The position numbers and the translations under genes were made by a program. The notes under the pieces are model-generated. The model made no database searches, was not told the origin of the DNA, and was given only the letters and a program-made list of their open reading frames with translations. A stretch of DNA of 64,000 bases from Arthrobacter sp. CAN_C5 (GTDB taxonomy: Bacteria > Actinomycetota > Actinomycetes > Actinomycetales > Micrococcaceae), in NCBI RefSeq assembly GCF_017875735.1, contig NZ_JAGGMZ010000001.1, forward strand, positions 1,302,001-1,366,000. Direction: 5' to 3'. This document shows, piece after piece, positions 25,459 to 34,445 of this stretch (positions within the stretch are counted from its first letter, which is position 1; every line of letters starts with the position of its first letter).

Positions 25459-26549
25459 GCGACTGGGCCGGAATCGTATGGCTAGTTGTCCTGCTGATTG
25501 GCAATGCCTTTTTCGTCGGCGCCGAGTTCGCCGTGATGTCTGCCCGTCGCAGCCAGATCGAACCGCTCGCAGACGCGGGCTCCAAGCGGGCGAAAACCAC
25601 CCTGTGGGCAATGGAACACGTCTCGCTGATGCTGGCCTGTGCGCAGCTCGGTATCACCGTGTGCTCACTGCTCATCCTGCAGGTGGCTGAACCCGCAATC
25701 CACCACCTCTTGGTGGTTCCACTGGAGACGGTGGGAATCCCTGCGGGACCGGCCGACATTATCGCGTTTGCGATCGCCCTGCTCGTGGTGACCTTCCTGC
25801 ATGTGACGTTCGGTGAGATGGTTCCGAAGAACATTTCGGTGTCGGTCGCCGACAAGGCGGCCCTGCTGCTGGCCCCGCCGCTGGTGATGATCGCACGCAT
25901 CGTGAACCCGATCATCGGCTCGCTGAACTGGCTGGCCAACCACATCCTGCGGGCCATGAGAGTGGAGCCGAAGGACGAGGTGACCTCGTCCTTCACCCTG
26001 GAGGAGGTGCAATCAATCGTTCAGGAGTCCACCCGGCACGGACTGGTCGACGACGGCTCAGGGCTGATCTCCGGTGCGCTCGAGTTCTCTGGTCAGACAG
26101 CCGGCACCGTCATGGTCCCCCTGGAGGAACTGGTCAGCGTGCGGACCGATTCCACCCCTGCCGAGTTTGAGAAGACGGTCGGCAGGACAGGGTTCTCCCG
26201 GTTCGTATTGATGGACGAGAACGATGTCCTCACCGGCTACATGCACCTCAAGGACATCATGTCCATCTCGGAGGAGATGTACTCGAAGCCGATTACTGAG
26301 AACAAGGTGCGCACGCTGGCGAACCTGTCCCTGGATGACGAAATCGAGACCGCGCTGAGCACCATGCAGCGCACCGGGTCACACCTGGCACGGGTCCTCG
26401 GTCCCGACGGCGCAACCCACGGGGTGTTGTTCCTTGAGGACGTGATCGAGCAGTTGATCGGTGAGATCCGCGACGCCACCCAGAACCAGGGTCATCGGCG
26501 GACGGGGGAGAGCGTCGTCGAGCTGGGGGCGGATCGACGCCCTGTGTAG
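25455..26549 (+). CDS. Second CNNM/CorC-type transporter (hemolysin family protein), no CorC_HlyC domain
   Basis: A 364-residue CNNM protein. The DUF21 membrane domain (NAFFVGAEFAVMSARRSQIE, LACAQLGITVCSLLILQVAEP, FGEMVPKNISVSVADKAA) is followed by a CBS pair (GTVMVPLEELVSVR, ARVLGPDGATHGVLFLEDVIEQLIGE). It ends shortly after, so unlike the previous gene it lacks the CorC_HlyC domain. Tandem long and short CNNM genes are common in actinobacteria. It starts in the ATGA overlap with gene one. Confidence 0.92.
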   Translation: MSDWAGIVWLVVLLIGNAFFVGAEFAVMSARRSQIEPLADAGSKRAKTTLWAMEHVSLMLACAQLGITVCSLLILQVAEPAIHHLLVVPLETVGIPAGPADIIAFAIALLVVTFLHVTFGEMVPKNISVSVADKAALLLAPPLVMIARIVNPIIGSLNWLANHILRAMRVEPKDEVTSSFTLEEVQSIVQESTRHGLVDDGSGLISGALEFSGQTAGTVMVPLEELVSVRTDSTPAEFEKTVGRTGFSRFVLMDENDVLTGYMHLKDIMSISEEMYSKPITENKVRTLANLSLDDEIETALSTMQRTGSHLARVLGPDGATHGVLFLEDVIEQLIGEIRDATQNQGHRRTGESVVELGADRRPV

Positions 26550-26561
26550 TCGCTTCGATAT

Positions 26562-26588
26562 GCGAATGATTCGCGTTTGCGTTAGACT
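26562..26588 (+). promoter_or_regulatory. Candidate Zur operator and promoter of the zinc importer
   Basis: GCGAATGATTCGC (26562-26574) is a perfect 13-base palindrome around a central G, matching the AATGATT core of Zur boxes. A -10 box TAGACT lies at 26583-26588, so the palindrome covers the -35 region, the expected position for repression when zinc is sufficient. The zur gene lies at the other end of this cluster. Confidence 0.65.
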
Positions 26589-26640
26589 CGAATTCACCGG
26601 GTAATCATCCGAGGACCCGCCATACGAAGATCGAGGAACA

Positions 26641-27630
26641 ATGCGACGTCTTTCCACATCGACAACTTTCGTCGGGGTAGCAGCGGCGGCTCTTGCCCTG
26701 ACCGGGTGCGGCCAGTCGGGTAACCCGGCAGCCGCGGACCCATCCACCGAGGGCATCCAGGTGGTGTCCTCCACCAACGTGTATGGCGACATCGCCGAGA
26801 CCATTGGCGGGGAGTTCGTTTCGGTGACCTCGATCGTGGACTCGCTGTCACAGGACCCGCACTCCTACGAAGCCACGGTGCAGGACAAACTGGCTGTGTC
26901 CGAGGCGGAGCTGCTGATCGAGAATGGTGGAGGGTATGACCCGTTCCTCCACCAGTTGGCAGACGAAGTGGAAATGGATCACGACTACATTGTCTCGGCG
27001 GTTTCCGTGTCCGGCTACGAAGAGTCTGAGGAGGAGCACGCCGAGCATGAGGGTGAGTCCGAGGAGGAGCATGCCGAGGACGACCATTCGGATCACGCTC
27101 ATGGATCCGTGAACGAGCATGTCTGGTACGACCTGGACGCCATGGCAGCAGTGGCCGAAGATATCGGGACGAAGCTGTCCAGCCTCGACCCGGACAACGC
27201 CGCGACCTACGAGGGCAACGTTGAGGAGTTCACCACCGGGATCAACGCATTGACCGACCGGTTGGCGGAACTGAGCAGCACTGCCGACGGCCTGACGGTC
27301 GCGATCACCGAACCCGTCCCGGTCTACCTGCTGGAGGCGGCAGGACTGCAGAACGTCACCCCCGAAGGCTACAGCGAGGCAATCGAGGAAGGCTCTGATG
27401 TGTCAGTCGCCATCCTCAACGACATGATGAACCTGATGGAGGACGAGTCGCTGGCCTTCCTTGCCTATAATGAGCAGACGGAAAGCCCCCAGACCCAGAC
27501 CGTCCGCGACGCGGCGGACGAAGCCGGGGTGCCCATCGTGAACTTCACCGAAACTGTGCCTGAGGGGGACGACTTCCTGAGTTGGATGACCGCCAACGTG
27601 GACGGCATCGAAAGCATCCTCGCCCCCTGA
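26641..27630 (+). CDS. znuA: Zinc ABC transporter substrate-binding lipoprotein (ZnuA)
   Basis: A 329-residue cluster A-I protein with lipoprotein signal ending LTGC (Cys23). Predicted zinc ligands are His in SQDPHSYEAT and His in NEHVWYD. Between them lies a flexible His/Glu/Asp loop (EEHAEHEG, EEEHAEDDHSDHAHG, residues ~130-158), typical of zinc binders and thought to capture metal. The C-terminal half contains AITEPVPVYLLEAAGLQ and LAYNEQTESPQTQTVRDAA. GAGGAAC is just upstream of the ATG. First gene of the operon, with a Zur-like box upstream. Confidence 0.92.
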   Translation: MRRLSTSTTFVGVAAAALALTGCGQSGNPAAADPSTEGIQVVSSTNVYGDIAETIGGEFVSVTSIVDSLSQDPHSYEATVQDKLAVSEAELLIENGGGYDPFLHQLADEVEMDHDYIVSAVSVSGYEESEEEHAEHEGESEEEHAEDDHSDHAHGSVNEHVWYDLDAMAAVAEDIGTKLSSLDPDNAATYEGNVEEFTTGINALTDRLAELSSTADGLTVAITEPVPVYLLEAAGLQNVTPEGYSEAIEEGSDVSVAILNDMMNLMEDESLAFLAYNEQTESPQTQTVRDAADEAGVPIVNFTETVPEGDDFLSWMTANVDGIESILAP

Positions 27631-27672
27631 TCTGGCGCCACCTACCTTCTACTGGAGCTGAACCCACTGGCC

Positions 27673-28503
27673 TTGACCCATGACCACCCCTCGACTGATC
27701 ACCGCACCGCGGAACCCGTCATCCAACTGCGGTCGGCGTCCCTTTCGTTCGGTGATCGCGTGCTCTGGCGGGACCTTGACCTTGACATCCATCCCGGCGA
27801 GTTTTTCGCCGTCCTGGGCCCGAACGGGTCGGGTAAAACCAGCCTGCTGAAGGTCCTGCTGGGGTTGCAGCAGCTGGACTCCGGGTCGGCCACGGTGAAC
27901 GGGTCCAGGGTACGGCGGGGAAGCCGGGACATCGGGTATATCCCGCAGCAGAAATCGTTCCCTCCCGAAACTCCGTTGCGGGCACGGGATCTGGTGGGCC
28001 TTGGCGTCGATGGCCATCGCTGGGGCCTCCGCTGGCGGGGCAAGGATTACAACGCTGCAGTGGACGCCCTGCTGGACAAGGTGGGTGCATCGGACTACGC
28101 CGAAGCACCGGTCGGCAGGCTGTCCGGCGGCGAGCAGCAGCGGCTCCGCGCAGCGCAGGCACTCGCGACCAATCCTGAGGTGTTGCTCTGCGACGAGCCG
28201 CTCCTGTCACTGGACCTGCACCACCAGCAGGCGGTCAGTGGTTTGATCAACTCCCAGTGCCGGGACAACGACTCCGCGGTGGTCTTTGTCACCCATGAAA
28301 TCAACCCCATCATCGACTATGTGGACCGGGTGCTCTACCTGGCGGGCGGGCAGTTCAGGGTGGGGCCGCCGCACGAGGTGATGACCAGCGAGGTGCTCTC
28401 GGAGCTCTACAACAGCAACGTCGAGGTCCTGCACAGCAAAGGGCGGATCATCGTCGTCGGGCTCCCCGATGACACCACCCACCACCATGCGGAAGGACAC
28501 TGA
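27673..28503 (+). CDS. znuC: Zinc ABC transporter ATP-binding protein (ZnuC)
   Basis: A 276-residue ABC ATPase. Walker A is GPNGSGKTS near residue 53, the Q-loop IGYIPQQKSF near 93, the signature LSGGEQQRLRAAQALA near 152, and Walker B LLCDEPLLSLD near 173. The start is TTG at 27673; the ATG seven bases later is in another frame. GGAG lies about 17 bases upstream, so the start is less certain. The His-rich C-terminus (THHHAEGH) may bind zinc. Two bases separate its stop from the permease GTG. Confidence 0.92.
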   Translation: MTHDHPSTDHRTAEPVIQLRSASLSFGDRVLWRDLDLDIHPGEFFAVLGPNGSGKTSLLKVLLGLQQLDSGSATVNGSRVRRGSRDIGYIPQQKSFPPETPLRARDLVGLGVDGHRWGLRWRGKDYNAAVDALLDKVGASDYAEAPVGRLSGGEQQRLRAAQALATNPEVLLCDEPLLSLDLHHQQAVSGLINSQCRDNDSAVVFVTHEINPIIDYVDRVLYLAGGQFRVGPPHEVMTSEVLSELYNSNVEVLHSKGRIIVVGLPDDTTHHHAEGH

Positions 28504-28505
28504 CA

Positions 28506-29393
28506 GTGGATCTGCAGGAGATCTTCACCGCTATCTTCAACTTCGAGAACTACGCCGACCTGTTGCCGCTGGTGCAGAATTCGCTCTGGGCGGGGGCAGT
28601 ACTGGGGCTCCTGGGCGGACTGATCGGTACCTTCGTCATGATGAGGGATCTGGCGTTCGCGGTGCACGGGATCGCGGAGCTGTCCTTTGCCGGCGCCGCG
28701 TTCGCCCTGCTCATCGGCGCCAACGTCATCTATGGCTCCCTCGTCGGATCGGTGATGGCCGCCGTGTTGCTCGGGGTCATGGGGATCAGGGCGCGGGACC
28801 GCAACTCAATTATCGGCGTCATCATGCCGTTCGGGCTTGGCCTCGGGATCCTCTTCCTGGCACTCTACGAGGGCCGGGCGGCGAATAAGTTCGGTCTGCT
28901 GACCGGCCAGATTGTCTCGGTCGACGACGTGCAGCTATCCCTCCTCGTCGGCTGCGCCCTCGCAGTGATGGTGGCGCTGCTGGCGATCTGGCGTCCGCTG
29001 ACCTTCGCCAGCGCCGACGCCGATCTCGCGGAGGCTCGCGGGGTACCCGTCCGCGGGCTGTCGATCATGTTCATGTTCCTGCTCGGCGTCTCGGTGGCTC
29101 TGTCCATCCAGGTGGTCGGAGCCCTGCTGGTCCTGGCCCTCCTGATCACACCGGCGGCGGCCGCGCTGAAGGTGACTTCATCGCCACGTCTGGTGGTGCT
29201 GCTCAGCGTCGTGTTCGCCTGCCTCTCGGTGGTCGGCGGCATCCTGCTGGCGCTCGGTGGCCGGATTCCGATCAGCCCCTATGTGACGACCATTTCCTTT
29301 GTCATCTACCTCATTTGCCGCGGCATCAGCTGGCAGCGGGGCCGGCGGACCAGCGCCAGTACCCGTCAACCCGCGCAGGTGCGCTCCGCCTAG
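28506..29393 (+). CDS. znuB: Zinc ABC transporter permease (ZnuB)
   Basis: A 295-residue ABC-3 permease starting at GTG 28506. VQNSLWAGAVLGLLGGLIG is the first membrane helix, and MMRDLAFAVHGIAELSFAGAAFALLIG corresponds to the conserved coupling segment. About eight to nine helices follow. The stop overlaps the stop of the convergent zur gene by four bases (CTAG). Completes the znuA-znuC-znuB operon, importing Zn2+. Confidence 0.92.
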   Translation: MDLQEIFTAIFNFENYADLLPLVQNSLWAGAVLGLLGGLIGTFVMMRDLAFAVHGIAELSFAGAAFALLIGANVIYGSLVGSVMAAVLLGVMGIRARDRNSIIGVIMPFGLGLGILFLALYEGRAANKFGLLTGQIVSVDDVQLSLLVGCALAVMVALLAIWRPLTFASADADLAEARGVPVRGLSIMFMFLLGVSVALSIQVVGALLVLALLITPAAAALKVTSSPRLVVLLSVVFACLSVVGGILLALGGRIPISPYVTTISFVIYLICRGISWQRGRRTSASTRQPAQVRSA

Positions 29394-29827
29394 ACCGGCA
29401 CCTGACCGGTTGAGCACAGCGGGCACAGACCATAGATTTCCACGGTGTGGGCCACCTCGATGTAACCATGCTCCTCGGCAATGCGGGCGGCCCACTTCTC
29501 TACCGCTGGCGCTTCGATTTCCACCGCGCGGCCGCAGTTGCGGCACAGCAGATGGTGATGATGGTGGGGGGCTGCACACCTGCGGTAAACGGCCTCGTTT
29601 TCGCCGTTACGCAGCACATCGACCAGACCGTCCTCGGACATTGACTGCAGGATGCGGTAGGTGGTGGCCAGGGAGACCGGCTGGCCCGTCTCGTGCAACA
29701 GCCGATGCAACTCCTGGGTGCTGACAAAATCGTCCAGGTCATCGAGCGCTGCGCTCACTGCCAGACGCTGTTTAGTGACCCGTTGTTCGGTCCCCTTACG
29801 GGCTGCCGGTTCTGCTGTTGGTGGCAC
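29390..29827 (-). CDS. zur: Zinc uptake regulator Zur (Fur family)
   Basis: A 145-residue Fur-family repressor from GTG 29827, which has AGGAGG ten bases upstream; a TTG 16 codons further up is less likely. The winged helix is TKQRLAVSAALDDLDDFVSTQELHRLLHETGQ and LATTYRILQSMSEDGLV. Metal sites are HHHHHLLCRNCGRAVEI and LCPLCSTG; the two CxxC pairs hold structural zinc. It faces the zinc importer tail to tail, which supports Zur over Fur. Confidence 0.9.
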   Translation of the reverse strand: MPPTAEPAARKGTEQRVTKQRLAVSAALDDLDDFVSTQELHRLLHETGQPVSLATTYRILQSMSEDGLVDVLRNGENEAVYRRCAAPHHHHHLLCRNCGRAVEIEAPAVEKWAARIAEEHGYIEVAHTVEIYGLCPLCSTGQVPV

Positions 29828-29903
29828 TCGGAAATCGCCTCCTGGCGGCTCGTACGTTACTGACCCCGCGAACAAGGTTACCAGCGCTCCGCGGACAACC
29901 CTG

Positions 29904-29937
29904 TTGGCGGGCAGGGCCCTGACGGTAGGCTGACGCG
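29904..29937 (+). promoter_or_regulatory. Promoter for a leaderless MBL-fold gene
   Basis: TTGGCG (29904-29909), a 16-base spacer and TAGGCT (29926-29931), then six bases to the ATG at 29938. The layout predicts transcription starting at or next to the start codon; there is no ribosome-binding site. Confidence 0.55.
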
Positions 29938-30597
29938 ATGAAGCTCACCAAATTCACCCACTCCTGTGTCCGGCTGGAAAAAGAGGGTGCGGTGCTGGTC
30001 CTCGACCCGGGATCGTTCTCCGAGGTGGAGACCGCCCTCGCCGGTGCGCACGCACTCCTGATTACCCACCAGCATCCCGACCACATCGATGAGGACCGGG
30101 TGGTGGCTGCACTCCACGACGACCCGTCGCTGGTGGTGTATGCGCCGGAGGTGGTCGCGAGCGCGCTGGCCGAACGCCTCGACGGGGACGCCGCCGGTAG
30201 AGTGCACACGGCCGCGCCGGAGCAACGCTACAGCGTTGCCGGGTTCGAGGTGCAGACCTTCGGCGGCCAGCACGCGATGATTCACCCGCAGATCCCGGTA
30301 GTCGCGAACATCGGCTACGTGATTGACGGCAACCTCTACCACCCGGGAGATTCCTTCATCGTCCCCCACGGCATCGACATCACCACGCTGCTGGTCCCGG
30401 TGCATGCCCCCTGGTCAAAGATCGCGGAGGTGATCGATTTTGTCACCTCGGTGCGCGCGCCGCGGGCCTATCAGATCCACGACGCACTGCTCAATGACAC
30501 GGGACTGCAGATGGTCGAGGGCCACGTCGCCCGCCTCGGCGGGCTGTACGGCACCGAGTTCCGCCATCTTGCCCCGGGCGAGAATGTGATGATCTAG
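29938..30597 (+). CDS. MBL-fold metallo-hydrolase (UlaG-like)
   Basis: A 219-residue metallo-beta-lactamase-fold protein. MKLTKFTHSCVRLE is the typical UlaG-type start, and THQHPDHID near residue 43 is the HxHxDH motif. FGGQHAMIHPQIP and NIGYVIDGNLYHPGDSF follow, supplying further metal ligands. The family includes L-ascorbate-6-phosphate lactonase, but many members are uncharacterised hydrolases, so the substrate is unknown. Its stop overlaps that of the convergent PhoD-like gene (CTAG, 30594-30597). Confidence 0.88.
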   Translation: MKLTKFTHSCVRLEKEGAVLVLDPGSFSEVETALAGAHALLITHQHPDHIDEDRVVAALHDDPSLVVYAPEVVASALAERLDGDAAGRVHTAAPEQRYSVAGFEVQTFGGQHAMIHPQIPVVANIGYVIDGNLYHPGDSFIVPHGIDITTLLVPVHAPWSKIAEVIDFVTSVRAPRAYQIHDALLNDTGLQMVEGHVARLGGLYGTEFRHLAPGENVMI

Positions 30598-32282
30598 TGC
30601 TGGGAGGACCCGGCCCCCGCGGCTGAGGTCCGGGGGGAGACGGTCACCGTCGAGACCTGCTCGAGCTTCGGCGAGAGGTGGTCGCCGTCGACCACGATGC
30701 CGCGCTCCCACCAGAACCGGAGCCCGTCGGGGCCGTCCTGGAGGCCCGCGAGGTTGTTGTCGAACCAGGGCCCCTTCAGGCCTGACCACCGGAACGGCGG
30801 GTTCGGGACTTTGGCTGATCTGGCCACCAGCGCCCCCACCGGGCTCGCGACGCCGTAGGACAAGATCGCCGTCGCAAACCGCATTGCCCGGGGGAGCGGG
30901 TTGCGGATGGGTGAGCACACCGCCTGGATGATCCGGCTGCCCGAGGTGCGCTCCACCTCGGAAACGTACGAGAAGTGCACGTCCCCGGAGAGGAAGGTCA
31001 CTGTCTCCGGCGCCGGCCCGCGCAACCCGTCGGCCACCTCGACCGCCATTCGTGCGACAGTCCTGAAGCTCCGCTGGAAAGCGCCCCAGTGTTCCAGGTC
31101 AACGGTGCGCCGCATCTTCTCACCGATTTTCGCGCCAAACCTGCCCCAGGCGCCGTCGGCCAGCGCCTCGTTCCAGGCTTCGATGTGGTGCAGGCCTGCG
31201 GGGAGCAGGAAGGGCAGCGAGGTGGCGACCAGCAGGTGACGGAAGCCGCCCTGCATCTGCCCATCCAGCCAGTCCATCTCCTGATCGTCGAGGATGGAGC
31301 GCTTGTCGGGGTCGAGCACCCGACCCGCGCGGGAGTCGACGACCACCAGGCGCACGTCGCCGATTTCCCGGGCAAAGCTCCAGCGGTAAGTGGCGGGTTG
31401 TCGGTTCGCCCGGTCGGCGAACCGGTCCAGCACATCACTGATGTCCAGTTCGTTTTCCCCGTGATGCGCAGCGATGACCTGCCAGATTTCGTCGTCGGCA
31501 CGGTTCTGCGGGGAGAGGTTGCCCAGATGCTGGTGCACCCAGTAGGACCCGAGTCCCGAGACGATGCGCCCCTGCCACCAGGACGTCTCCTCCATTGACT
31601 GCTTCCATTTCAGGGAGGTGTTCCAGTCGTCCCGGATGTCGTGGTCGTCGAAAATCATGGCGCTGGGCAGGGTCGACAGCAGCCACCGGTTGGCATCGTC
31701 CGACCACGCCAGGTTGTACAGGTGCGCGTACTCCTCGTAATCCTTCAGTTCCTCGCCGGGTTCCTCGGTGATGTCCCGCCGGGTCATGATGAACTCCTGC
31801 ATCGCGTCGCTGGTCACATCCGCGTACACCTGGTCACCGAGGAAGACCACCAGATCGGGCCACGCGACGTCGTCGACGCCGTTCGCCATGTTGAGGGCGT
31901 AGGCCCGCATCGAGTCGACGCCGTGCTTGCCGTTTCCTGCCTCGTTGTGGGGGACGCTGGTCCGGCACGAGCCGAAGGCCATCTTGATCGGCTTGCCGGG
32001 TGCCAGAGTGGCGATCTTCGAGGGCGGGTACGTGGATCCTTCCTCCGGCCACACCAGCTCACCGTCAATCGACACCGTGTACTCGGAGACGGAGCCGGGT
32101 TCCAGCCCATCGACTTCGACGAGGGCGTAGTGGTGGCCGTGGACGCCGAAAGTCCGGGCGGTCCAGGTGCGCTGCCCTGCAGCGACCGTCACCTGGGCTG
32201 CGCGGCGGGTTTCCACCCAGATGCTGGCCGACGTCAGGTCGACATACCGCATCATGGGACCAAGCACCAGGGAATCAGTCAT
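30594..32282 (-). CDS. PhoD-like alkaline phosphatase family protein, no signal peptide
   Basis: A 562-residue metallophosphoesterase of the PhoD family. An N-terminal fibronectin-like beta domain (residues ~1-90: ASIWVETRRAAQVTV, ALVEVDGLEPGSVSEYTV) precedes the catalytic domain: FGSCRTSVP, VVFLGDQVYADVTS, MIFDDHDIRDDWN and FLSGDVHFSYVSEV. These supply the Fe/Ca ligands of the family. There is no Tat or Sec signal, unlike secreted PhoD, so it is probably cytoplasmic. Substrate unknown; phosphodiesterase activity is likely. Confidence 0.88.
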   Translation of the reverse strand: MTDSLVLGPMMRYVDLTSASIWVETRRAAQVTVAAGQRTWTARTFGVHGHHYALVEVDGLEPGSVSEYTVSIDGELVWPEEGSTYPPSKIATLAPGKPIKMAFGSCRTSVPHNEAGNGKHGVDSMRAYALNMANGVDDVAWPDLVVFLGDQVYADVTSDAMQEFIMTRRDITEEPGEELKDYEEYAHLYNLAWSDDANRWLLSTLPSAMIFDDHDIRDDWNTSLKWKQSMEETSWWQGRIVSGLGSYWVHQHLGNLSPQNRADDEIWQVIAAHHGENELDISDVLDRFADRANRQPATYRWSFAREIGDVRLVVVDSRAGRVLDPDKRSILDDQEMDWLDGQMQGGFRHLLVATSLPFLLPAGLHHIEAWNEALADGAWGRFGAKIGEKMRRTVDLEHWGAFQRSFRTVARMAVEVADGLRGPAPETVTFLSGDVHFSYVSEVERTSGSRIIQAVCSPIRNPLPRAMRFATAILSYGVASPVGALVARSAKVPNPPFRWSGLKGPWFDNNLAGLQDGPDGLRFWWERGIVVDGDHLSPKLEQVSTVTVSPRTSAAGAGSSQH

Positions 32283-32328
32283 TACTCAGTTCTACCCGGT
32301 TCGCGCGGCCGCCGCTATCTGGCTTCTC

Positions 32329-33411
32329 TCAGTCGTGCCACGTCCCGGTGCTGAAGAACCGCTCCAACTGAGCCGTTGCGGGTGCCGGATCCAGGCCGCG
32401 GGCGGCCAGCCAGGCGTCGTCGTCGTACGACCCGGCATACCGGGTGCCGGCGTCACACATCAGCGACACCACGCTGCCCCGCCGTCCCTCGGCGACCATT
32501 TCGGCAATCAGGCACCAGACACCCCACAGGTTGGTCCCGGTGGACGGCCCGGCGTGGAGCCCGGTGAGGTCCCTCAGGTGCCGCATCGCGGCGACGGAGG
32601 CCGCATCAGGCACCTGAATCATGTGGTCAATCACTCCCGGCACAAAGCTGGGTTCCAGCCGGGGCCGTCCGATGCCCTCGATGCGGGAGGGGCTGCCCGC
32701 CGCGGAGGTGCCCCGGTTGAGCCATGCCGGGTAAAACGCCGAGTTCTCCGGGTCGACGACGGCCAGCCGGGTCCGGTGGCGCTGGTACCTGATGTACCGG
32801 CCGATGGTGGCACTGGTGCCACCGGTTCCGGCCCCCACCACGATCCAGTCGGGGATTGGGTGTTGTTCCAGCGCGAGCTGGCCGAAGATCGATTCGGCAA
32901 TGTTGTTGTTGCCACGCCAGTCGGTGGCCCGCTCCGCATAGGTGAACTGGTCCATGTAGTGGCCACCCGTGGTGGCAGCGAGTTCAGCGGCCGCGTCATA
33001 CACCTCTGAGGCGTGGTCCACGAAGTGGCAGGCCCCGCCGTACTGCTCGATCAAGTCGATCTTTTCCTTGCTGGTGGTCCGGGTCATCACGGCAATGAAC
33101 GGCAGGTCGAGGAGCTGTGCGAAATAGGCCTCCGAGACGGCTGTCGAACCACTCGACGCTTCGACGATGGTGGTGTTCTCAGTAATCCAGCCGTTGACCA
33201 GGCCGAACAGAAACAGGGACCGTGCCAGGCGGTGCTTGAGGCTGCCGGTGCGGTGCGTGGACTCGTCCTTGAAGAACAGATCCACTCCCCAGTGCTCCGG
33301 CAGGGGGACCGCGTACAGGTGTGTATCGGCAGACCGGTTGTTCTCGGCCTCGATGCGGCGGATCGCTTCCGCAGCCCAGGACCTTTCGGAGAGGGGCGTC
33401 AGGATAGTCAC
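32329..33411 (-). CDS. PLP-dependent cysteine synthase-family enzyme (Cds1-like L-cysteine desulfhydrase)
   Basis: A 360-residue fold-type II PLP enzyme. The Schiff-base Lys lies in [17 protein letters not shown] near residue 59, [17 protein letters not shown] near 84 is the substrate loop, and [16 protein letters not shown] near 195 binds the PLP phosphate. [17 protein letters not shown] is characteristic of the group containing mycobacterial Cds1, which degrades cysteine to H2S, pyruvate and ammonia, rather than CysK/CysM. It is divergent from a sulfurtransferase gene, consistent with sulfur metabolism. A cysteine synthase role cannot be excluded. Confidence 0.82.
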   Translation of the reverse strand: MTILTPLSERSWAAEAIRRIEAENNRSADTHLYAVPLPEHWGVDLFFKDESTHRTGSLKHRLARSLFLFGLVNGWITENTTIVEASSGSTAVSEAYFAQLLDLPFIAVMTRTTSKEKIDLIEQYGGACHFVDHASEVYDAAAELAATTGGHYMDQFTYAERATDWRGNNNIAESIFGQLALEQHPIPDWIVVGAGTGGTSATIGRYIRYQRHRTRLAVVDPENSAFYPAWLNRGTSAAGSPSRIEGIGRPRLEPSFVPGVIDHMIQVPDAASVAAMRHLRDLTGLHAGPSTGTNLWGVWCLIAEMVAEGRRGSVVSLMCDAGTRYAGSYDDDAWLAARGLDPAPATAQLERFFSTGTWHD

Positions 33412-33417
33412 GGGTTC

Positions 33418-33423
33418 AGCCTA
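33418..33423 (-). promoter_or_regulatory. Candidate -10 box (TAGGCT) for a leaderless cds1-like transcript
   Basis: On the minus strand TAGGCT is followed by six bases (GAACCC) and the GTG start at 33411, the leaderless TANNNT-N6-start layout. Confidence 0.4.
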
Positions 33424-33547
33424 CCGGCCACAGCCCCGTCCGGTCCCTGAGCCGCCAGGCAATGGATTACAAAACCAGCACGGGCTGTGGTGGACTTGTG
33501 CACATAGGCCCGGCAGTGCTGCCGGTCACATTCAAAAGGAGATCTTG

Positions 33548-34378
33548 ATGAAGACTCTGATGGACGTGCAGGCCCTGCGGGACCGGATGACCTCCGGTCT
33601 GCAGACGGTCCTGCTGGATGTCCGCTGGACGCTGGGCGATCCCCACGGTCACGGTCATTACCAATCAGCCCACATCCCCGGCGCCGTCTTCGTTGACCTG
33701 GAGTCCACGCTCAGCGCCGAACCGTCAGCCCGCGAGGGCAGGCATCCGCTGCCGACTATCGATCGCTTGCAGGAAGCTGCCCGGCAGTGGGGCATCAACG
33801 ACGGCGACGTCGTCGTCGCCTATGACAATTCCGGCAACACCTCGGCCGCACGTCTCTGGTGGCTGCTGCGCTGGGCAGGGCTCGAGACTGTGCACCTGCT
33901 CGACGGCGGACTCACCGCCTGGACTGCCGCCGGCTTCGAGACCGAGGGCGGCGAGGAACAGCACTGTCTCGGCGAAGTCGACCTGACGCAGGGGGCCATG
34001 CCGGTGACCCCGATCGATGCCGTCTCGGACGTCGCACGGGACGGCGTCCTGCTGGACGCGCGCGCCGGTGAACGGTTCCGCGGCGAGGTGGAACCGCTGG
34101 ATCCGAAGGCGGGCCATATTCCCGGGGCGATCAGCGCACCCACCACCGAAAACCTCGCCCCCGACCTGCGGTTCAAGACGCCGCAGGACCTCCGGGAAAG
34201 GTTCGAGGCCCTCGGTGTCAGCGACACGGTCGACGTCGCCGTGTACTGCGGGTCAGGGATCACCGCCGCCCACCAGATCGCTGCCCTGGAGATTGCCGGC
34301 TACCGTGCCGCACTGTACCCGGGATCATGGTCCCAGTGGTCGTCGCGGTCCGAGTTGCCGGTGGCAACCGGAGCCTAG
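33548..34378 (+). CDS. sseA: Sulfurtransferase, two-domain rhodanese (SseA/MST type)
   Basis: A 276-residue tandem rhodanese-domain protein from ATG 33548, preceded by AAAAGGAG. Domain 1 (residues ~15-130) has the inactive form, and domain 2 (~150-276) carries the catalytic Cys in VYCGSGITAAH. The CGSGIT loop fits 3-mercaptopyruvate or thiosulfate sulfurtransferases. Typical motifs are LLDVRW and HIPGAVFVDLE, and DARAGERFRGEVEPLDPKAG. Divergent from the cds1-like gene with 136 bases between starts. Confidence 0.92.
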   Translation: MKTLMDVQALRDRMTSGLQTVLLDVRWTLGDPHGHGHYQSAHIPGAVFVDLESTLSAEPSAREGRHPLPTIDRLQEAARQWGINDGDVVVAYDNSGNTSAARLWWLLRWAGLETVHLLDGGLTAWTAAGFETEGGEEQHCLGEVDLTQGAMPVTPIDAVSDVARDGVLLDARAGERFRGEVEPLDPKAGHIPGAISAPTTENLAPDLRFKTPQDLRERFEALGVSDTVDVAVYCGSGITAAHQIAALEIAGYRAALYPGSWSQWSSRSELPVATGA

Positions 34379-34445
34379 CCGGCCCACCCGGCCCGGCACC
34401 GGCCACCTACCCACCCACCCCGACCAAGCATCCGAGGAGTTTCGC

